From contig NZ_JACVQF010000138.1 in the NCBI RefSeq assembly GCF_014534645.1, forward strand, positions 1 to 64,000: 64,000 nucleotides of DNA. Reading direction: 5' to 3'. The notes under the pieces were generated by a model. That model was not told the DNA's origin. It ran no database searches and saw nothing but the letters and a program-made list of their open reading frames with translations. This stretch comes from Streptomyces griseicoloratus. GTDB lineage: Bacteria; Actinomycetota; Actinomycetes; Streptomycetales; Streptomycetaceae. The translations under genes were made by a program, and so were the position numbers. Of the stretch, positions 1 to 9,467 are shown piece after piece. Position 1 is the stretch's first letter. Each line of letters begins with the position of its first letter.

Positions 1-175
1 CGTCAACGCCAGTCACTTGGTCACCAACCGATTCCGCGCCGTTCCGAGGACGGACACCCCCCGGCACGGCCCCGACCCACAACACAACCGAACGCGCTAC
101 GCGCACCCCCACCGACGCAGCACAGGCCGCCGCAGGCACCCCCGCCCAGGCGCCGCAGGCACCCGCGCCGCAGGC
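1..175. other. Downstream flank of the mre cluster, no gene seen
   Basis: This lies beyond the rodA stop codon. I find no reading frame with Streptomyces-like codon use. It holds imperfect direct repeats around 128-176 built on GCCGCAGGCACCC. A neighbouring gene may lie further left, outside the window. Confidence 0.5.
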
Positions 176-1375
176 TCACGCCGACATCGGCCGCTGTGCC
201 GTGATCGACTGCAGCAACCCCACCGCCATCCACACCGCGAACATCGACGACCCCCCGTACGACACGAACGGCAGCGGCAGACCGGTCACCGGCATGATGC
301 CCAGCGTCATGCCGATGTTCTCGAAGGTCTGGAAGGCGAACCACGCCACGATCCCGGCCGCGACGATCGTGCCGTACAGGTCGGTCGTCTCCCGGGCGAT
401 CCGGCACGCACGCCACAGCACCACACCGAGCAGCACGATGATCAGCCCGGCCCCGAGGAACCCCAGCTCCTCACCCGCGACGGTGAAGACGAAGTCCGTC
501 TGCTGCTCCGGCACGAACTGCCCCGTCGTCTGCGAGCCGTGGAAGAGCCCGGACCCGGTCAGCCCCCCGGACCCGATCGCGATCCGCGCCTGGTTGGTGT
601 TGTAGCCGACGCCCGCGGGATCCAGCTCCGGATTGGCGAACGCCGCGAAGCGGTTGATCTGGTACTCGTCCAGGATCCCCAGCTGCCACACCGCGATCGC
701 CCCGGCCGCCCCCGCGCCGAGCAGCCCGAACACCCACCGGTTGGAGGCGCCGGAGGCGAGCAGCACCCCCAGCACGATGATCACCATGACCATCACCGAC
801 CCGAGGTCGGGCATGAGCATCACGATCAGCATCGGCACCACGGCCAGGCCCAGCGCCTGCAGCACGATCCGGTGGTCCGGGTACGGCCGGTCCCCCGCGT
901 CCACCCGCGCCGCGAGCAGCATCGCCATGCCCAGGATGATCGTGATCTTCACGAACTCCGACGGCTGCAAGGAGAACCCGCCGGGGAGCTTGATCCACGA
1001 GTGGGCCCCGTTGATGGTCGAGCCGAGCGGCGTGAGCACCAGCAGGATCAGGAACACGGACGCGCCGTACAGCACGGGCACGGCCGTGCGCAGCGTCCGG
1101 TGGCCGAGCCAGACGGTGGCGATCATCAGGGCGATCCCGATGCCGGTGTTCAGCAGGTGCCGCACCAGGAAGTAGTACGGGTCGCCCTGGTTGAGCTCGG
1201 TGCGGTTGCGCGTCGCCGAGTACACCAGCAGCGCGCCCATCAGCGACAGCGCGGTGGCGGCCAGCAGTATCGGCCAGTCGAGCCGCCGCGTCATCGAGTC
1301 CCGGGCGAACAGCCGCGTCCAGCCCGCGCGTTGGGGCCCGTACCCGGAGACCTGGAAACTGTTCGCCCCGGTCAT
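176..1375 (-). CDS. rodA: RodA/FtsW-family peptidoglycan glycosyltransferase (SEDS)
   Basis: A polytopic membrane protein of 399 residues, the usual SEDS length, with about ten hydrophobic segments. SEDS proteins polymerise lipid II glycan strands with a partner class B PBP. Family marks include PDLGS (about residue 200), DFVFTVAGEELGFLGA in the large external loop, and the C-terminal signature VTGLPLPFVSYGGSS. It is the last gene of the mre cluster and its start overlaps the pbp2 stop by 4 bp, so translation is probably coupled and the two products likely form one complex. The S. coelicolor orthologue (sfr) is linked to sporulation; that is family knowledge. Confidence 0.96.
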   Translation of the reverse strand: MTGANSFQVSGYGPQRAGWTRLFARDSMTRRLDWPILLAATALSLMGALLVYSATRNRTELNQGDPYYFLVRHLLNTGIGIALMIATVWLGHRTLRTAVPVLYGASVFLILLVLTPLGSTINGAHSWIKLPGGFSLQPSEFVKITIILGMAMLLAARVDAGDRPYPDHRIVLQALGLAVVPMLIVMLMPDLGSVMVMVIIVLGVLLASGASNRWVFGLLGAGAAGAIAVWQLGILDEYQINRFAAFANPELDPAGVGYNTNQARIAIGSGGLTGSGLFHGSQTTGQFVPEQQTDFVFTVAGEELGFLGAGLIIVLLGVVLWRACRIARETTDLYGTIVAAGIVAWFAFQTFENIGMTLGIMPVTGLPLPFVSYGGSSMFAVWMAVGLLQSITAQRPMSA

Positions 1376-3663
1376 GCGCGCCCCCTCCGCTTCCGCCTGC
1401 GTGTCTGCCGGTTCCCGGTGTCAGGCGTGTTCACGGTCGCCTGCTGGTCCTGCGGGTCGGCGGGATCGTCCCCGCCCGGCTCCGTGGCCGCCTCGGTCGC
1501 GGCATCCGTTGCACCCTCCGTCGCGCCCTCCGCGTCCTCGTCCTTCGGCTGAAGGTCCTTCACCACGTCCTTGGAGACCTTCGGCGAGGCGATCGTGCCG
1601 TCGGCCTTGATCTTCGGCAGGGCCTTCATCGGCTCGGGCAGCAGCGCCTTCTTCTTGTCGATCGCCCCGTCGTCCGAGACGCCGTACAGCGCGTCGTAGA
1701 TGTTGCGCACGGCGGGACCCGAGGCGCCGGAACCCGTACCACCCTGGGAGATCGTCATGACGATCGCGTAGTCCTTGGTGTACGTGGCGAACCACGACGT
1801 GGTCTGCTTGCCGTAGACCTCGGCGGTACCGGTCTTGGCGTGCATCGGGATCTTGTCCTGCGGCCAGCCCTCGAACCGCCAGGCGGCGGTACCGCGGGTC
1901 GCGACGCCCGCGAGCGCCTCGTCCATCTTGGCCAGCGTGGCCTTGCTTATCGGCAGCTTGCCGTGCGACTCGGGCTTGATCTCCTCGACCCGCTTGCCGT
2001 CGGGGCTGACGACCGCCTTGCCGATGGTCGGGTCGTACAGCGTGCCGCCGTTGGAGATGGCCCCGTAGATGGTGGCCATCTGGATGGGGGTGACGAGGGT
2101 GTCGCCCTGGCCGATGGAGTAGTTGATGGAGTCACCGGCGCGCATCTTGTTGCCCTCGAGGCAGTTCTCGTACGAGATCCGCTCGACGTAGGAGCCGTTC
2201 TTCTTCCCCGTCTTGCACCAGGCGTCCTTGTTCGCCTCCCAGTACTCCTGCTTCCACTGGCGGTCGGGAACACGGCCGGTGACCTCGTTGGGCAGGTCGA
2301 TGCCGGTCTCCTTACCGAGGCCGAACTGGTGGGCGGCCTTGTAGAAGTAGTCGTTGGGCTTCTTCGGGTTCATGCCGCCGTCCTTCTTCCACTCCTCGTG
2401 CGCGAGGCGGTAGTAGACGGTGTCGCAGGAGAGTTCGAGGGCGCGGCCGATGGTGATCGCGCCGTTGTCGGCCGACTCGAAGTTCTTGAAGACCTGGCCC
2501 CCCACCGAGTACGAGCTGGAGCAGTCGTAACGGCCGTCGAAGTCGTAGCCCGCCTCCACCGCGGCGGCCGAGGAGACCACCTTGAAGATGGAGCCGGGGG
2601 CCGCCTGGCCCTGGATGGCCCGGTTGAGCAGCGGGTAGTTGGAGTCCTTGCCGGTGAGCTTCTTGTAGTCGGCGGCGGAGATGCCGCCGACCCAGGCGTT
2701 CGGGTCGTACGTCGGGTTGGAGGCCATGGCGACGACGCGGCCGGTCTTGGCCTCCATCACCACGACCGCGCCGGCGTCGGCCTTGTACGTCGTGCCCGTG
2801 TTGCGGTCGTACTCCTTGCGGGCGGCCTTCATCGCCTCGTTGAGCTCGTACTCGGCGACCCGCTGGACGCGGGAGTCGATGCTGGTGACGAGGTTGGAGC
2901 CGGGCTGGGCGGCGTCGGACTCGGCCTGCCCGATGACGCGGCCGAGGTTGTCGACCTCGTAGCGGGTGACGCCGGCCTTGCCGCGCAGCGCCTTGTCGTA
3001 CTGGCGCTCCAGTCCGGAGCGGCCGACCTGGTCCGAGCGCAGATAGGGCGACTCGGTGTCCTGGGCCTTTTGGATCTCCTCGTCGGTGACCGGCGAGAGG
3101 TAGCCGAGGACCTGGGCGGTGTTGGCCTTGCCGGGGCTGGTGTAGCGGCGTACGGCCTGGGGCTCGGCGGTGATGCCGGGGAAGTCCTCGGCCCGTTCGC
3201 GGATCTGGAGGGCCTGCTTGGGCGTGGCCTCGTCGGTGATGGGGATCGGCTGGTAGGGCGAGCCGTTCCAGCAGGGCTGCGGCGTCTCTGCGTCGCACAG
3301 CCGGACCTTGTCCATGACCTCCTGGGGCTTCATGCCGAGGACGCCCGCGAGTTTGGTGAGGACGGCCTTGCCGTCGTCCTTCATCTTCAGCAGCTCGGTG
3401 CGGGAGGCGGAGACGACGAGCCGGGTCTCGTTGTCGGCGAGCGCCACGCCCCGCGCGTCCAGGATGGAGCCGCGTACCGCGGGCTGGACGACCTGCTGGA
3501 CGTGGTTGCCGCTGGCCTCCTTGGCGTACTCGTCGCCCTGGCGGATCTGGAGGTACCAGAGCCGGCCGCCGAGGGTGCCGAGGAGGGAGAGGACGAGGAT
3601 CTGGATGACGACGAGCCGGGTCTGGACGCGTGTGCTCCGCCCGGTCTCGGGGATGTTGGTCAC
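1372..3663 (-). CDS. mrdA: Penicillin-binding protein 2, class B transpeptidase of the elongation machinery
   Basis: A 763-residue PBP2 that crosslinks peptidoglycan outside the membrane as partner of RodA. It has an N-terminal membrane anchor (about 16-36), a dimerisation domain, and a transpeptidase domain with SIFK (Ser358 nucleophile), SCD at 412-414 in place of the usual SxN, and KTG at 610-612. A long acidic, Ala/Thr/Glu-rich low-complexity tail (about 705-745) ends in a very basic stretch, RRRKRRGR; tails of this kind occur in actinobacterial PBPs. It overlaps rodA by ATGA and lies 98 bp downstream of mreD. Confidence 0.96.
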   Translation of the reverse strand: MTNIPETGRSTRVQTRLVVIQILVLSLLGTLGGRLWYLQIRQGDEYAKEASGNHVQQVVQPAVRGSILDARGVALADNETRLVVSASRTELLKMKDDGKAVLTKLAGVLGMKPQEVMDKVRLCDAETPQPCWNGSPYQPIPITDEATPKQALQIRERAEDFPGITAEPQAVRRYTSPGKANTAQVLGYLSPVTDEEIQKAQDTESPYLRSDQVGRSGLERQYDKALRGKAGVTRYEVDNLGRVIGQAESDAAQPGSNLVTSIDSRVQRVAEYELNEAMKAARKEYDRNTGTTYKADAGAVVVMEAKTGRVVAMASNPTYDPNAWVGGISAADYKKLTGKDSNYPLLNRAIQGQAAPGSIFKVVSSAAAVEAGYDFDGRYDCSSSYSVGGQVFKNFESADNGAITIGRALELSCDTVYYRLAHEEWKKDGGMNPKKPNDYFYKAAHQFGLGKETGIDLPNEVTGRVPDRQWKQEYWEANKDAWCKTGKKNGSYVERISYENCLEGNKMRAGDSINYSIGQGDTLVTPIQMATIYGAISNGGTLYDPTIGKAVVSPDGKRVEEIKPESHGKLPISKATLAKMDEALAGVATRGTAAWRFEGWPQDKIPMHAKTGTAEVYGKQTTSWFATYTKDYAIVMTISQGGTGSGASGPAVRNIYDALYGVSDDGAIDKKKALLPEPMKALPKIKADGTIASPKVSKDVVKDLQPKDEDAEGATEGATDAATEAATEPGGDDPADPQDQQATVNTPDTGNRQTRRRKRRGRA

Positions 3664-3761
3664 TGCGGCTGCCTCCCCCTCTCAGGATGTGTACGCATCG
3701 ACGCGGGTGTACGAGTGCGCGGGTGCCCCCACAGCGCGGTCGTACGGGCGGGAAGTCGTCG

Positions 3762-4433
3762 TCACAGCCGCTTGACCCCCTTGATCCGTCCGGCCCGGGC
3801 CACCCGCGCCCGTGCCGCCTTCGCCCGCAGCCCGTTGCGCTGGCTGCCGATGCGCAGTCCGGTGCCGCCGGCCAGCCAGCCGGAGGAGATGTCGGCGCTC
3901 TGCGACGCGGAGTTGGCGTCGGCCAGCGGGTCGTTCTCCGCGCGCCGGGCCAGGGCCATGATCCCGGGGACGACGAAGGGCGCGAGCAGCAGGTCGTACA
4001 GGGCGGCCGTGAACAGCAGTCCGGGCAGGCCGACATGGCGGGCGGCGGTGTCGCCGACGAGGGCTCCGACACCGGCGTACAGCAGGGTGGTGCCGATGGC
4101 GGCGGCGACCACCACGACCATGGCACCGGTGGCCGACCTGAGCCGGCCGTTGTCCGGTTTGGCGAGCCCGGCGAGGTAGCCGATGACGCAGAGCACGAGG
4201 GCGTAGCGGCCGGCGGCGTGGTCGGCGGGCGGGGCGAGGTCGGCGAGCAGTCCGGCACCGAAGCCGATGAGGGCGCCGCCGACATGGCCGTAGACCAGGG
4301 CGAGGCCGAGGACGGTGAGCAGCAGCAGGTCGGGGACGGCGCCGGGGAGATGGAGGCGGGCGAGGACGCTCACCTGGACGACCAGGGCGACGACGACCAG
4401 GGAGACGGAGAGCAGGATCCGGTTGACGCGCAT
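3762..4433 (-). CDS. mreD: Rod-shape determining protein MreD
   Basis: A 223-residue membrane protein with about five transmembrane segments in the first 165 residues and a polar, strongly basic C-terminal tail. MreD couples the cytoplasmic MreB filament to MreC and PBP2. Assignment rests on the hydrophobic pattern, the start MRVNRILLSV, and the position between mreC and pbp2. The mreC stop is only 14 bp before its ATG, so the two are co-transcribed. Confidence 0.93.
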   Translation of the reverse strand: MRVNRILLSVSLVVVALVVQVSVLARLHLPGAVPDLLLLTVLGLALVYGHVGGALIGFGAGLLADLAPPADHAAGRYALVLCVIGYLAGLAKPDNGRLRSATGAMVVVVAAAIGTTLLYAGVGALVGDTAARHVGLPGLLFTAALYDLLLAPFVVPGIMALARRAENDPLADANSASQSADISSGWLAGGTGLRIGSQRNGLRAKAARARVARAGRIKGVKRL

Positions 4434-4447
4434 GGGACTGAAAGCTC

Positions 4448-5395
4448 CTACTGCTCGGGCTCGAACTGGCCGTCGGCGGGCGCCTCGGCGGACGGCGTCA
4501 CGGTCACCGTCACGGTCGGCGTGGGTTTCGGCTGGGGCTTGTCCGGGAGCACCGTGTCGCGCGGATCCTTCTTCGGGGCCTGGACCACGACACCGACGAT
4601 GTCGAGCTTGGTGAAGCCGACGTAGGGCGTGACGTACAGCGTGCGGGTCAGATCGCCGCCGGAGGGGTCGACACGGGAGACGACGCCGACGGGCACGCCG
4701 GGCACGAACGGCTTGTCGGCCTGGGAGCCGAAGGTGACGAGGCGGTCGCCCTTCTTCACGTCGGCCTTGCCGTTGAGGAGTTCGACGCGCAGCGGGCGGT
4801 CGCCCTGGCCGGAGGCGAAGCCGAGTTCGTCGCCGGCCTCCATGCGGGTGCCGACGGTGAAGTCGGGGTCGTTGGCGAGCAGCACGGTGGCGGTGCTGGG
4901 GCCGACGGTGGTCACGCGGCCCACCAGTCCGTCGCCGTTGAGGACGGTCATGTCGCGCTGGATGCCGTCATCGGCACCGACGTCGATGGTGATGGTCCAG
5001 GAGAAACCCTGGGCGGCTCCTATGGCGATGACCTGGGCGCCCTTGATGCCGTACTGGCCGGCGCCGGCCAGCTTCAGCATCTTGTCGAGCTGCTTGAGGC
5101 GGCTGCGGCCGCGGTCGTCGCTGCCGAGCTTCGCCTTCAGGGCCGCGTTCTCCGTCTCCAGTTCGGCGAGCCGGTCGTGCCGGTCACCCGAGTCGCGGAT
5201 CGCGGAGACCGCGTTGCCGACCGGGTCGACCGCGGCCGACACCCCGTTCTCGATCGGGCCGAAGACGGTGGCCGCGGCCTGCCGGGCACCGTCGACCGGT
5301 GAGTCCTCCCCGCCGCGGATGTCCACCGTGATCAGTGCGAACGCGACGGCGATCAGCAGCACCAGGAGCAGCCGGCTCTCTTTCGTGTCCCTCAC
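4448..5395 (-). CDS. mreC: Rod-shape determining protein MreC
   Basis: A 315-residue bitopic protein. It has a short cytoplasmic start, one membrane helix (about 8-25), a coiled-coil segment (about 70-105, with LAELETENAALKAKL), and the beta-rich extracytoplasmic MreC core. A Pro/Thr-rich C-terminal tail follows. MreC forms a periplasm-side scaffold that organises PBP2 and RodA. It lies 197 bp downstream of mreB, behind a hairpin and a candidate promoter. Confidence 0.95.
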   Translation of the reverse strand: MRDTKESRLLLVLLIAVAFALITVDIRGGEDSPVDGARQAAATVFGPIENGVSAAVDPVGNAVSAIRDSGDRHDRLAELETENAALKAKLGSDDRGRSRLKQLDKMLKLAGAGQYGIKGAQVIAIGAAQGFSWTITIDVGADDGIQRDMTVLNGDGLVGRVTTVGPSTATVLLANDPDFTVGTRMEAGDELGFASGQGDRPLRVELLNGKADVKKGDRLVTFGSQADKPFVPGVPVGVVSRVDPSGGDLTRTLYVTPYVGFTKLDIVGVVVQAPKKDPRDTVLPDKPQPKPTPTVTVTVTPSAEAPADGQFEPEQ

Positions 5396-5510
5396 GTGCG
5401 ACGGCCGTGCCTTCCTCGTCGGAATTCGGGAAATTCGTTGCGGTGTGTTCAGGAATTCAGGGGATTCAGCTGACGGGCGGACGACGCCCCCGGCCGCCTG
5501 GAAGCGGGCG

Positions 5511-5539
5511 TTATGAGCGGCCTCATGTCTCTATATCAA
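5511..5539 (-). promoter_or_regulatory. Candidate promoter for mreC
   Basis: On the minus strand, TTGATA (5539-5534) and TCATAA (5516-5511) are separated by exactly 17 bp, about 110 bp upstream of the mreC start. The -35 is close to consensus and the -10 is weak. It lies beyond the mreB hairpin, so it could let mreCD-pbp2-rodA be expressed apart from mreB. This is inference. Confidence 0.4.
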
Positions 5540-5543
5540 CGAT

Positions 5544-5577
5544 CCGCCGCACGAGAGGGGATCGTCTCGTACGGCGG
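5544..5577 (-). terminator. Hairpin downstream of mreB
   Basis: A 13-bp inverted repeat, CCGCCGCACGAGA with TCTCGTACGGCGG and one mismatch, with an 8-nt loop. It is 16 bp beyond the mreB stop. There is no U-run. In S. coelicolor mreB is reported to be transcribed mainly alone with some read-through into mreC, and a partial terminator here would fit that. Confidence 0.65.
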
Positions 5578-5592
5578 AACCGAAGCGTTACG

Positions 5593-6624
5593 TCATCTGC
5601 GCGGCTGGGCGTCCAGCACCTGCTGGAGCGCCTCGAACTCCTCGACGCACTTTCCGGAGCCGAGCGCCACGCTGTCCAGCGGGTCCTCGGCGATGTGGAT
5701 CGGCATGCCGGTCTCCCGGCGCAGCCGCTCGTCGAGGCCGCGCAGCAGCGCCCCTCCGCCGGTCAGGACGATGCCCCGGTCCATGATGTCGCCGGAGAGC
5801 TCCGGAGGGCACTTGTCGAGGGTCGTCTTGACGGCGTCGACGATGGCGTTGACGGGTTCCTCGATCGCCTTGCGCACTTCGGCGGCGGAGATGACGACGG
5901 TCTTGGGCAGCCCGGAGACGAGGTCCCGGCCGCGGATTTCGGTGTGCTCGTCGGTGTCGAGGTCGTACGCCGAACCGATCGTGATCTTGATCTGTTCGGC
6001 CGTGCGCTCACCCAGAAGAAGGCTGTACTCCTTCTTCACGTGCTGGATGATCGCGTTGTCCAGCTCGTCGCCCGCGACGCGGATGGACTGGGCGGTGACG
6101 ATGCCGCCGAGGGAGATGACCGCGACCTCCGTGGTGCCGCCGCCGATGTCGACCACCATGTTGCCCGTGGCCTCGTGGACCGGCAGGCCGGAGCCGATGG
6201 CAGCGGCCATGGGCTCCTCGATGATGTGCACCTGACGGGCGCCGGCCTGGGACGACGCCTCGATGACGGCGCGGCGCTCGACGCCGGTGATGCCCGAGGG
6301 CACACAGACGACGACCCGCGGACGAGCCAGATACCGCCGCTTGTGGATCTTCAGGATGAAGTAGCGGAGCATCCGCTCGGTGATCTCGAAGTCGGCGATC
6401 ACGCCGTCCTTCAGCGGACGCACGGCAACGATGTTGCCGGGCGTGCGCCCGATCATCTTCTTCGCTTCGGCACCGACCGCGAGGATGCCACCGGTGTTGG
6501 TGTTGATCGCGACGACGGACGGCTCGTTGAGTACGATCCCGCGACCCCTGACGTACACCAGCGTGTTGGCGGTCCCGAGGTCGACAGCCATGTCACGGCC
6601 GATGAACGACATTGAGTTCCCCAT
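5593..6624 (-). CDS. mreB: Actin-like cell-shape protein MreB
   Basis: A bacterial actin homologue. From ATG 6624 ([11 protein letters not shown]) it has 343 residues, the length I recall for Streptomyces MreB. ATP-site motifs are visible: [11 protein letters not shown] (phosphate 1), [18 protein letters not shown] (phosphate 2) and [14 protein letters not shown] (adenosine). In Streptomyces MreB acts mainly in spore-wall synthesis. A second in-frame ATG at 6612 has a better Shine-Dalgarno (GGGGA, 5-6 nt away), so the true start could be 4 codons later. The frame stays open upstream to 6705 but those residues are not MreB-like. Confidence 0.97.
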   Translation of the reverse strand: MGNSMSFIGRDMAVDLGTANTLVYVRGRGIVLNEPSVVAINTNTGGILAVGAEAKKMIGRTPGNIVAVRPLKDGVIADFEITERMLRYFILKIHKRRYLARPRVVVCVPSGITGVERRAVIEASSQAGARQVHIIEEPMAAAIGSGLPVHEATGNMVVDIGGGTTEVAVISLGGIVTAQSIRVAGDELDNAIIQHVKKEYSLLLGERTAEQIKITIGSAYDLDTDEHTEIRGRDLVSGLPKTVVISAAEVRKAIEEPVNAIVDAVKTTLDKCPPELSGDIMDRGIVLTGGGALLRGLDERLRRETGMPIHIAEDPLDSVALGSGKCVEEFEALQQVLDAQPRR

Positions 6625-6925
6625 CAGGATTCGACTGGCCTTCCCACGAGCTTTTGAGGGCTTTTCAGGTAGGCGAGGTGGGTGCAGTGACGTGAAGGCT
6701 TCCATCGTAGACGCGCTTTCGCGAACACTGCGCGAGGGTCTTCGCCATTGTCAGCAGATGGCGCATCGCCTCGCTTGTGGAGACGGGCCAACGGTGGCAT
6801 CCGTTCCCCCGATCGCCACGCATATGCCGCAGGGCGGCCGCTTTTGTGCGGCCGCCCAGGTCGGAGATGCGCCGAATGGCTGACGACGCGTCAGAAAAAA
6901 TGCTTGCGCCGAGAGCCCGCCGGAC
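6625..6925. other. mreB upstream region and ndk downstream region
   Basis: About 300 bp without a gene. The part next to mreB should hold its promoters, but I see no confident -10/-35 pair. The part next to ndk holds the hairpin at 6832-6857. Confidence 0.5.
6832..6857 (-). terminator. Hairpin downstream of ndk
   Basis: A perfect 10-bp GC-only stem, GGGCGGCCGC with GCGGCCGCCC, around a TTTTGT loop, about 70 bp beyond the ndk stop. No U-run follows on the minus strand. It probably separates the ndk and mreB transcripts. Confidence 0.6.
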
Positions 6926-7339
6926 TCAGACGCGGCCCGGGAAGAAGATCTTCAGCTCGCGCTCGGCGGACTCCTCGGAGTCCGAGGCGTGGATCAGGTT
7001 CTCCCGGACGATCACGCCGTAGTCCCCGCGGATGGAACCGGGGGCGGCGGCGATCGGGTCGGTCGGGCCGGCCAGGGCGCGCACGCCCTCGATGACCCGC
7101 TCGCCCTCGACGACCATCGCCACGACCGGACCGGAGGACATGAACGCCACCAGCGGCTCGTAGAACGGCTTGCCCTTGTGCTCGCCGTAGTGCTGCTCCA
7201 GGGTGTCGGTGTCCAGCGTGCGCAGTTCCAGCGCGGTGATCTGCCAGCCGGCCTTGCGCTCGATACGGCTGATGATCTCGCCGGTCAGGCCACGACGGAC
7301 GGCGTCGGGCTTGAGGAGGACGAGGGTGCGCTGGGTCAC
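6926..7339 (-). CDS. ndk: Nucleoside-diphosphate kinase
   Basis: A 137-residue enzyme that moves the gamma phosphate from ATP to other nucleoside diphosphates. Start GTG 7339 is fixed by AGGAG seven nt upstream and by the family N-terminus TQRTLVLLKPDAVRRG. The active-site context is altered: the family's phospho-accepting histidine motif NxxHGSD appears as ENLIHASDSEESAERE, with the His kept. The frame is open upstream to 7522 but that part is not conserved. It lies 70 bp downstream of the DUF4233 gene. Confidence 0.97.
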   Translation of the reverse strand: MTQRTLVLLKPDAVRRGLTGEIISRIERKAGWQITALELRTLDTDTLEQHYGEHKGKPFYEPLVAFMSSGPVVAMVVEGERVIEGVRALAGPTDPIAAAPGSIRGDYGVIVRENLIHASDSEESAERELKIFFPGRV

Positions 7340-7409
7340 GACGGGACTCCTTGGGATGTGAGGTTGTGCGAGGTGATGACTGAGGTTACCGGGCGTGTCG
7401 CGGCACCCG

Positions 7410-7766
7410 TCACGCAGCGTCAGGTGTAGAGGCCTCGGCCTGGGCCGCGAACCTCGCCTTCGCCTCGTCGATCTTCCGTCCGTAGTGCACCGAGGCCCAC
7501 CACAGGGCCGCGAAGACGACACCGAGGAAGAACATCATCGGGACGACGAACCCGGAGGCGACGAGCGCGATCTGCAGCGCCCAGCCGAAGGCGATGCCGC
7601 CGGGCCGGGTCACCACGCCGCACAGCGCCACGCACAGGAACATCGCGATGCCGCTGACCGTCCACACCGTCCCCATGGACAGGTCGGGGTCCTTCATGGC
7701 GACCAGTCCGGCGAAGCCGATGACGAAGAACTCACCGATCAGGGTCGAAGCACAGAGCGTACGCAC
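7410..7766 (-). CDS. DUF4233 small membrane protein
   Basis: A 118-residue protein with about four hydrophobic segments and a charged C-terminal tail (YGRKIDEAKARFAAQAEA). DUF4233 proteins often sit directly behind folC in actinobacteria; their function is unknown. The GTG start at 7766 is 7 bp after the folC stop, so the two genes are co-transcribed. I see no catalytic residues. Confidence 0.88.
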   Translation of the reverse strand: MRTLCASTLIGEFFVIGFAGLVAMKDPDLSMGTVWTVSGIAMFLCVALCGVVTRPGGIAFGWALQIALVASGFVVPMMFFLGVVFAALWWASVHYGRKIDEAKARFAAQAEASTPDAA

Positions 7767-7773
7767 GGGTTTG

Positions 7774-9294
7774 TCAGCCCTTCCCCAGGAGCAGTCGGGC
7801 CTCGCCGACGGTGATGACGGAACCGGTGACGAGCACGCCGCCGCCCGCGAACTCGCCCTCCTCCTCGGCCAGCGTGATCGCGGCCTCCAGGGCGTCCGGC
7901 AGCCGCGGCTCGACCTGGACGCGGTCCTCGCCGAACACCTCGACGGCGATCGCCGCCAGCTCGTCGGCGTCCATCGCGCGGTGGCTGGAGTTCTGGGTGA
8001 CGACGACCTCGGCGAAGACCGGCTCGAAGGCCTCCAGCAGCCCGCGGACGTTCTTGTCGGCGCTGGCGCCGACCACGCCGATGAGCCTGCTGAACTGGAA
8101 CGCCTCCCCCACCGCCTCGGCCGTGACCTGGGCGCCCGCCGGATTGTGCGCGGCGTCGAGGACGACGGTGGGCGACCGCCGGACGACCTCCAGCCGCCCC
8201 GGCGAGGCGACGGAGGCGAAGGCCTTGCGCACGGTGTCGGCGTCCAGCGGCTCGGCGCGCTGCGCCCCGACGCCGAAGAACGCCTCGACGGCGGCCAGGG
8301 CCACCGCGGCGTTGTGCGCCTGGTGGGCGCCGTGCAGCGGCAGATACACCTCGGTGTACTCGCCGCCCAGCCCCCGCAGGGTCACCAGCTGCCCGCCGAC
8401 GGCCACCTGCCGGGCCACGACGCCGAACTCCAGCCCCTCACGCGCCACGGTGGCGTTGACGTCCACGGCCTTCTTCAGCAGTACCTGTGCCGCGTCCACC
8501 GGCTGCTGGGCGAGGATCACGGTGGCGTCCTGCTTGACGATGCCGGCCTTCTCGCCGGCGATCTCGCCGGGCGTCCCGCCGAGCCGGTCGGTGTGGTCCA
8601 GGGCGATCGGGGTGACGACGGCGACGTCCCCGTCGATGACGTTGGTGGCGTCCCAGGAGCCGCCCATGCCCACTTCCACGACCGCAACGTCGACCGGCGC
8701 GTCGGCGAAGGCGGCGTACGCCATCCCCGTCAGCACCTCGAAGAAGGACAGCCGGTACTCCTGCTGTGCGTCGACCATCTCGACGTACGGCTTGATGTCC
8801 CGGTACGTCTCGATGAACCGCTCGGCGGAGATGGCCGCGCCGTCCAGGCTGATCCGCTCGGTGATCGACTGCACGTGCGGGGAGGTGTACCGCCCGGTGC
8901 GCAGCTCGAAGGCGCCGAGCAGGGCCTCGATCATGCGGGCGGTGGAGGTCTTGCCGTTCGTCCCCGTGATGTGGATGGACGGATACGACCGCTGCGGCTC
9001 CCCCAGCACGTCCATCAGCGCGGCGATGCGGCTGACGGACGGCTCCAGCTTGGTCTCGCCCCAGCGGGTCGCGAGTTCCGCCTCGACCTCCCGCAGGGCC
9101 CGGTCCACCTCGGGATCCTCCGGCCGCGCGGGCACATCGGCCTGCGGCGGGCCGCCCTGGGTGCGCAGGGTACGGCTGCCGGCCTCGATCACCGCGAGAT
9201 CGGGATCACGACCGGTCTCGGCCGCGATGATCTCGTCGAACGATTCACCGGGATCCGACTGCTCACTGCTGTCGTACGGGGGGAGCTCACTCAC
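7774..9294 (-). CDS. folC: Folylpolyglutamate / dihydrofolate synthase
   Basis: A Mur-ligase-family ATP-dependent enzyme that adds glutamate to (dihydro)folate. From GTG 9294 it is 506 residues. The P-loop GTNGKTST is at about 111-118; VEVGMGGSWDATNV, the conserved DHTDRLG, and LDAAHNPAG of the C-terminal domain follow. The first 60 or so residues are an acidic, low-conservation extension, so the protein is longer than a typical FolC. The frame is open far upstream (to 10986), but that part is antisense to valS and is not coding. Confidence 0.95.
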   Translation of the reverse strand: MSELPPYDSSEQSDPGESFDEIIAAETGRDPDLAVIEAGSRTLRTQGGPPQADVPARPEDPEVDRALREVEAELATRWGETKLEPSVSRIAALMDVLGEPQRSYPSIHITGTNGKTSTARMIEALLGAFELRTGRYTSPHVQSITERISLDGAAISAERFIETYRDIKPYVEMVDAQQEYRLSFFEVLTGMAYAAFADAPVDVAVVEVGMGGSWDATNVIDGDVAVVTPIALDHTDRLGGTPGEIAGEKAGIVKQDATVILAQQPVDAAQVLLKKAVDVNATVAREGLEFGVVARQVAVGGQLVTLRGLGGEYTEVYLPLHGAHQAHNAAVALAAVEAFFGVGAQRAEPLDADTVRKAFASVASPGRLEVVRRSPTVVLDAAHNPAGAQVTAEAVGEAFQFSRLIGVVGASADKNVRGLLEAFEPVFAEVVVTQNSSHRAMDADELAAIAVEVFGEDRVQVEPRLPDALEAAITLAEEEGEFAGGGVLVTGSVITVGEARLLLGKG

Positions 9295-9409
9295 GGGCAC
9301 CAGTCTACGTACACGTGGTCCGCGGGCAGTCGTGCCGCTGGGGCGGCACGGGTGGGCGCGGACGGCACCCCGCCGGCGCCGGGCCGCGCGACCCACCCCA
9401 CGGCAGCCG

Positions 9410-9443
9410 AAGGCCCCCGGAGCCATGGAACTCCGGGGGCCTT
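9410..9443 (-). terminator. Terminator between valS and folC
   Basis: A perfect 13-bp stem, AAGGCCCCCGGAG with CTCCGGGGGCCTT, and an 8-nt loop, 25 bp beyond the valS stop. Confidence 0.8.
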
Positions 9444-9467
9444 CACGCACGTACGGCGGCGCGGCGC

